A DNA stretch of 25,445 nt from JAEUMW01 sp039807745 (lineage in GTDB: Bacteria > Pseudomonadota > Gammaproteobacteria > Burkholderiales > JAEUMW01), in the NCBI GenBank assembly GCA_039807745.1, contig JBDHRV010000040.1:1-25445 (forward strand), written 5' to 3'. A program made the position numbers and the translations under genes. This document shows positions 23,849-25,445 of the stretch, piece after piece; the stretch's first letter is position 1, and every line of letters begins with the position of its first letter. A model generated the notes under the pieces. It had not been told where the DNA came from and made no database searches. It was given only the letters and a program-made list of their open reading frames with translations.

Positions 23849-25087
23849 CTAGTCGAGCACGTGCGAGACCATGCCGTCGGCAAGCTTGGGCTCGAACCAC
23901 GTGGATTTGGGCGGCATCACTCCGCCGGCGTCGGCCACGGCCATCAGGTCCCCCATGCGGGTCGGAAAGAGCGCAAAGGCGGCGGCCATCCCGCCCGTGT
24001 CGACGCGCCTTTCCAGCTCGCCCAGGCCGCGCATGCCGCCGATGAAATCGATGCGCTTGTCGCGGCGCAGATCGTGAATGCCGAGCACCGGCGCGAGCAG
24101 GTGATCCGAGAGCAGGCTGACATCCAGTCTCCCCTCCGCGTCGGCGGGTAGCCGTTCCGGGTGGATGGTGAGCCGATACCATCGCCGGTCGACGTAGAGC
24201 CCGAATTCACCCGAGCGCTGCGGCCTGACGGCCGTGGAGCTGGACGCCACGGCGAAGCGCTCGCCCACACGAGACAGGAAATCCGGCAGCGCGAGCCCGC
24301 CCAGATCGGCCACGACGCGGTTGTAGTCGAGGATGCGCAGCCCGTGGGCGGGAAAGATCACCGACAGGAAACGCTCGTAGCTCTCCTCGCCGGTGTGGCG
24401 CGGGTTGGCGGCTCGCCGCGCCGCCGCCACGCGCGAGGCCGCGGCCGAACGGTGGTGACCGTCGGCGATGTAGAGCGCGGACATGGCATCGAAGGCGGCG
24501 GTGAGCGTCGCGACCGTCCGGGCATCGTGCGCCACCCAGAGCCTGTGCACGATGCCGTCATCCGCCGTCACGTCCACGTCGGGTGAGCCGGCAGCCGCTT
24601 CGGCCAGCAACTCATCCACCCGCGGCGCATCCGGGTAAGCCATCAGCACCGGACCGGTCTGGGCGTTCAGCGCGTCGATCTGGTGGACGCGATCGTTCTC
24701 CTTTTCCGGGCGTGTCAGCTCGTGGCGGCGGATGCGATTCGCATCGTAGGCCGCAATCGACGCGGCGGCGGCCACACCGGTCTGCACGTGGCCGCCCATC
24801 GTCAGCCGGTAAACGTAATAGCAGGGCTGGGCGTCGCGGGTGAGAATGCCTGCCGCCAGCATGCCGGCCAGGTTCTGTGCCCCCTTTGCGTAGACGGCCG
24901 GCGCGTGCGGATCGGTGTCCGGCGGCAGATCGATCTCCGGCTTCGAGATGTGCAGGAAACTCCACGGCTTGCCGGCGGCGCGCGCACGCGCTTCCGCGGT
25001 GTCGAGCACGTCGTAGGGCGGTGCGATCACTTCCGCCGCGCGCTCGGGTCGCGGACGCAGGCCGGTAAATGGCTGAATGAGATGCAT
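23849..25087 (-). CDS. DUF1015 family protein
   Basis: This 412-aa soluble protein belongs to the DUF1015 family, recognised by its start (QPFTGLRPRPERAAEVIAPPYDV), by HELTRPEKENDR near residue 136, by ALYIADGHHRSAAA near 205-220 and by its ending region with the MPPKSTWFEPKL pattern. Length is normal for the family. The family's biochemical role is not established to my knowledge. It has no signal peptide or membrane segment. There is no Shine-Dalgarno-like sequence before the ATG at 25087: the bases just upstream on the coding strand are CCTCCTGAACTGTCGTCACC. It might be translated with a poor or leaderless start. Confidence 0.85.
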   Translation of the reverse strand: MHLIQPFTGLRPRPERAAEVIAPPYDVLDTAEARARAAGKPWSFLHISKPEIDLPPDTDPHAPAVYAKGAQNLAGMLAAGILTRDAQPCYYVYRLTMGGHVQTGVAAAASIAAYDANRIRRHELTRPEKENDRVHQIDALNAQTGPVLMAYPDAPRVDELLAEAAAGSPDVDVTADDGIVHRLWVAHDARTVATLTAAFDAMSALYIADGHHRSAAASRVAAARRAANPRHTGEESYERFLSVIFPAHGLRILDYNRVVADLGGLALPDFLSRVGERFAVASSSTAVRPQRSGEFGLYVDRRWYRLTIHPERLPADAEGRLDVSLLSDHLLAPVLGIHDLRRDKRIDFIGGMRGLGELERRVDTGGMAAAFALFPTRMGDLMAVADAGGVMPPKSTWFEPKLADGMVSHVLD

Positions 25088-25116
25088 GGTGACGACAGTT
25101 CAGGAGGCGAGCGGCA

Positions 25117-25149
25117 ATTGTAGCGTGAGTGCTCGTCGTCGCCGTTCAA
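25117..25149 (-). promoter_or_regulatory. Possible promoter of the DUF1015 gene
   Basis: On the minus strand TACAAT (25122-25117) matches the -10 consensus at 5 of 6 positions, 29 bases before the ATG. TTGAAC (25149-25144) would be a -35 but the gap is 21 bases, longer than normal. If used, the transcript leader would be about 20-25 bases with no ribosome site. Confidence 0.3.
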
Positions 25150-25162
25150 TGTGTTCGGTGAT

Positions 25163-25445
25163 CTAACAACGGGGGGCAGCGAGCAGAGCCCCGAAGACAG
25201 CCGCGGTGTCGCGCGTTCGCTCGACCTTGATCACCTGCACGCTGTCGAGCTTCGAGCCGAATGCCGATTCGAGCACGCCGCGATCGGTCGCGTGATCGGC
25301 CACCAGCACCACGCGCTGCGGGCGCAAGCGAAGCGCGAGCTGCTGCAGCTCGAACTCGCACCCGCGGCGCTCGCGCGTGAGACCGCGCACGTCCATCACC
25401 ACGGCATCGGCGCGCTGCATCAGCTCCACCACGGTGGCCTGCCAG
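25163..25445 (-). CDS. C-terminal part of an unknown protein, cut by the right edge
   Basis: The reading frame is open from the right edge (starting W-Q-A-T-V-V-E-L-M) to the stop at 25163-25165, so only the last 93 or so residues are seen. ADAVVMDVRGLTRERRGCEFEL followed by RVVLVADHATD has the alternating strand/helix pattern of a Rossmann- or TIR-like fold, split here around residues 13-34 and 46-56 of the visible part. I do not recognise the family with certainty. The GTG at 25432 is probably internal, not the start, because the frame continues upstream with no stop. Its stop lies 75 bp upstream of the DUF1015 ATG on the same strand. Confidence 0.6.
   Translation of the reverse strand, partial: WQATVVELMQRADAVVMDVRGLTRERRGCEFELQQLALRLRPQRVVLVADHATDRGVLESAFGSKLDSVQVIKVERTRDTAAVFGALLAAPRC

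Overview
The window is about 25.4 kb of GC-rich bacterial DNA with densely packed genes. Gene content points to a betaproteobacterium: a tandem pair of cyanophycin synthetases facing a DUF1854/ABC-transporter operon, a fused MnmC, a diheme cytochrome c4-like protein and a class I PPK2. This assignment is inference from gene content, not from a phylogenetic marker. I saw no rRNA, tRNA, CRISPR array, insertion sequence or integrase.

Layout. Positions 1-299 hold no convincing gene but have clustered inverted repeats around a GGTAAC core. Positions 300-2532 (minus strand) carry an HSL-type alpha/beta hydrolase and a VanZ-like membrane protein with an extracytoplasmic beta-rich domain. Positions 2624-5411 (minus) are an ABC exporter-type transporter (N-terminal PH-like region, zinc ribbon, membrane domain, ATPase) and an overlapping DUF1854 gene. 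A 362-bp divergent spacer follows. Positions 5774-10592 (plus) encode a short CphA-like protein (735 aa) and a full-length cyanophycin synthetase (859 aa). Positions 10713-12657 (plus) are a diheme cytochrome c and a ClC chloride/proton antiporter. A PPK2 polyphosphate kinase is at 12842-13876. A four-gene 2-oxoacid oxidoreductase operon (gamma, alpha, beta, and a fused FAD/NAD(P)/iron-sulfur subunit) runs from 14084 to 18557, with a good sigma70 promoter at 13931-13959. Then come a secreted unknown protein (plus) and, on the minus strand, a convergent group: desaturase, mnmC and a phosphodiesterase. A small GlsB/YeaQ membrane protein (plus), a DUF1015 protein (minus) and the C-terminal end of an unknown protein (minus, cut by the right edge) finish the window.

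How the genes fit together. The centre of interest is the cyanophycin locus. The two synthetase paralogues look complementary. The short one has lost the Mur-ligase P-loop lysine and the C-terminal Mur domain but keeps an HxxEHxxxE motif in its N domain. The long one keeps an intact GTNGKTTT P-loop and C-terminal domain but has lost the second His and the last Glu of that N-domain motif. With the divergent ABC/DUF1854 operon this looks like a nitrogen-storage module. The nearby PPK2 adds polyphosphate metabolism. No cyanophycinase or isoaspartyl dipeptidase is present in the window.
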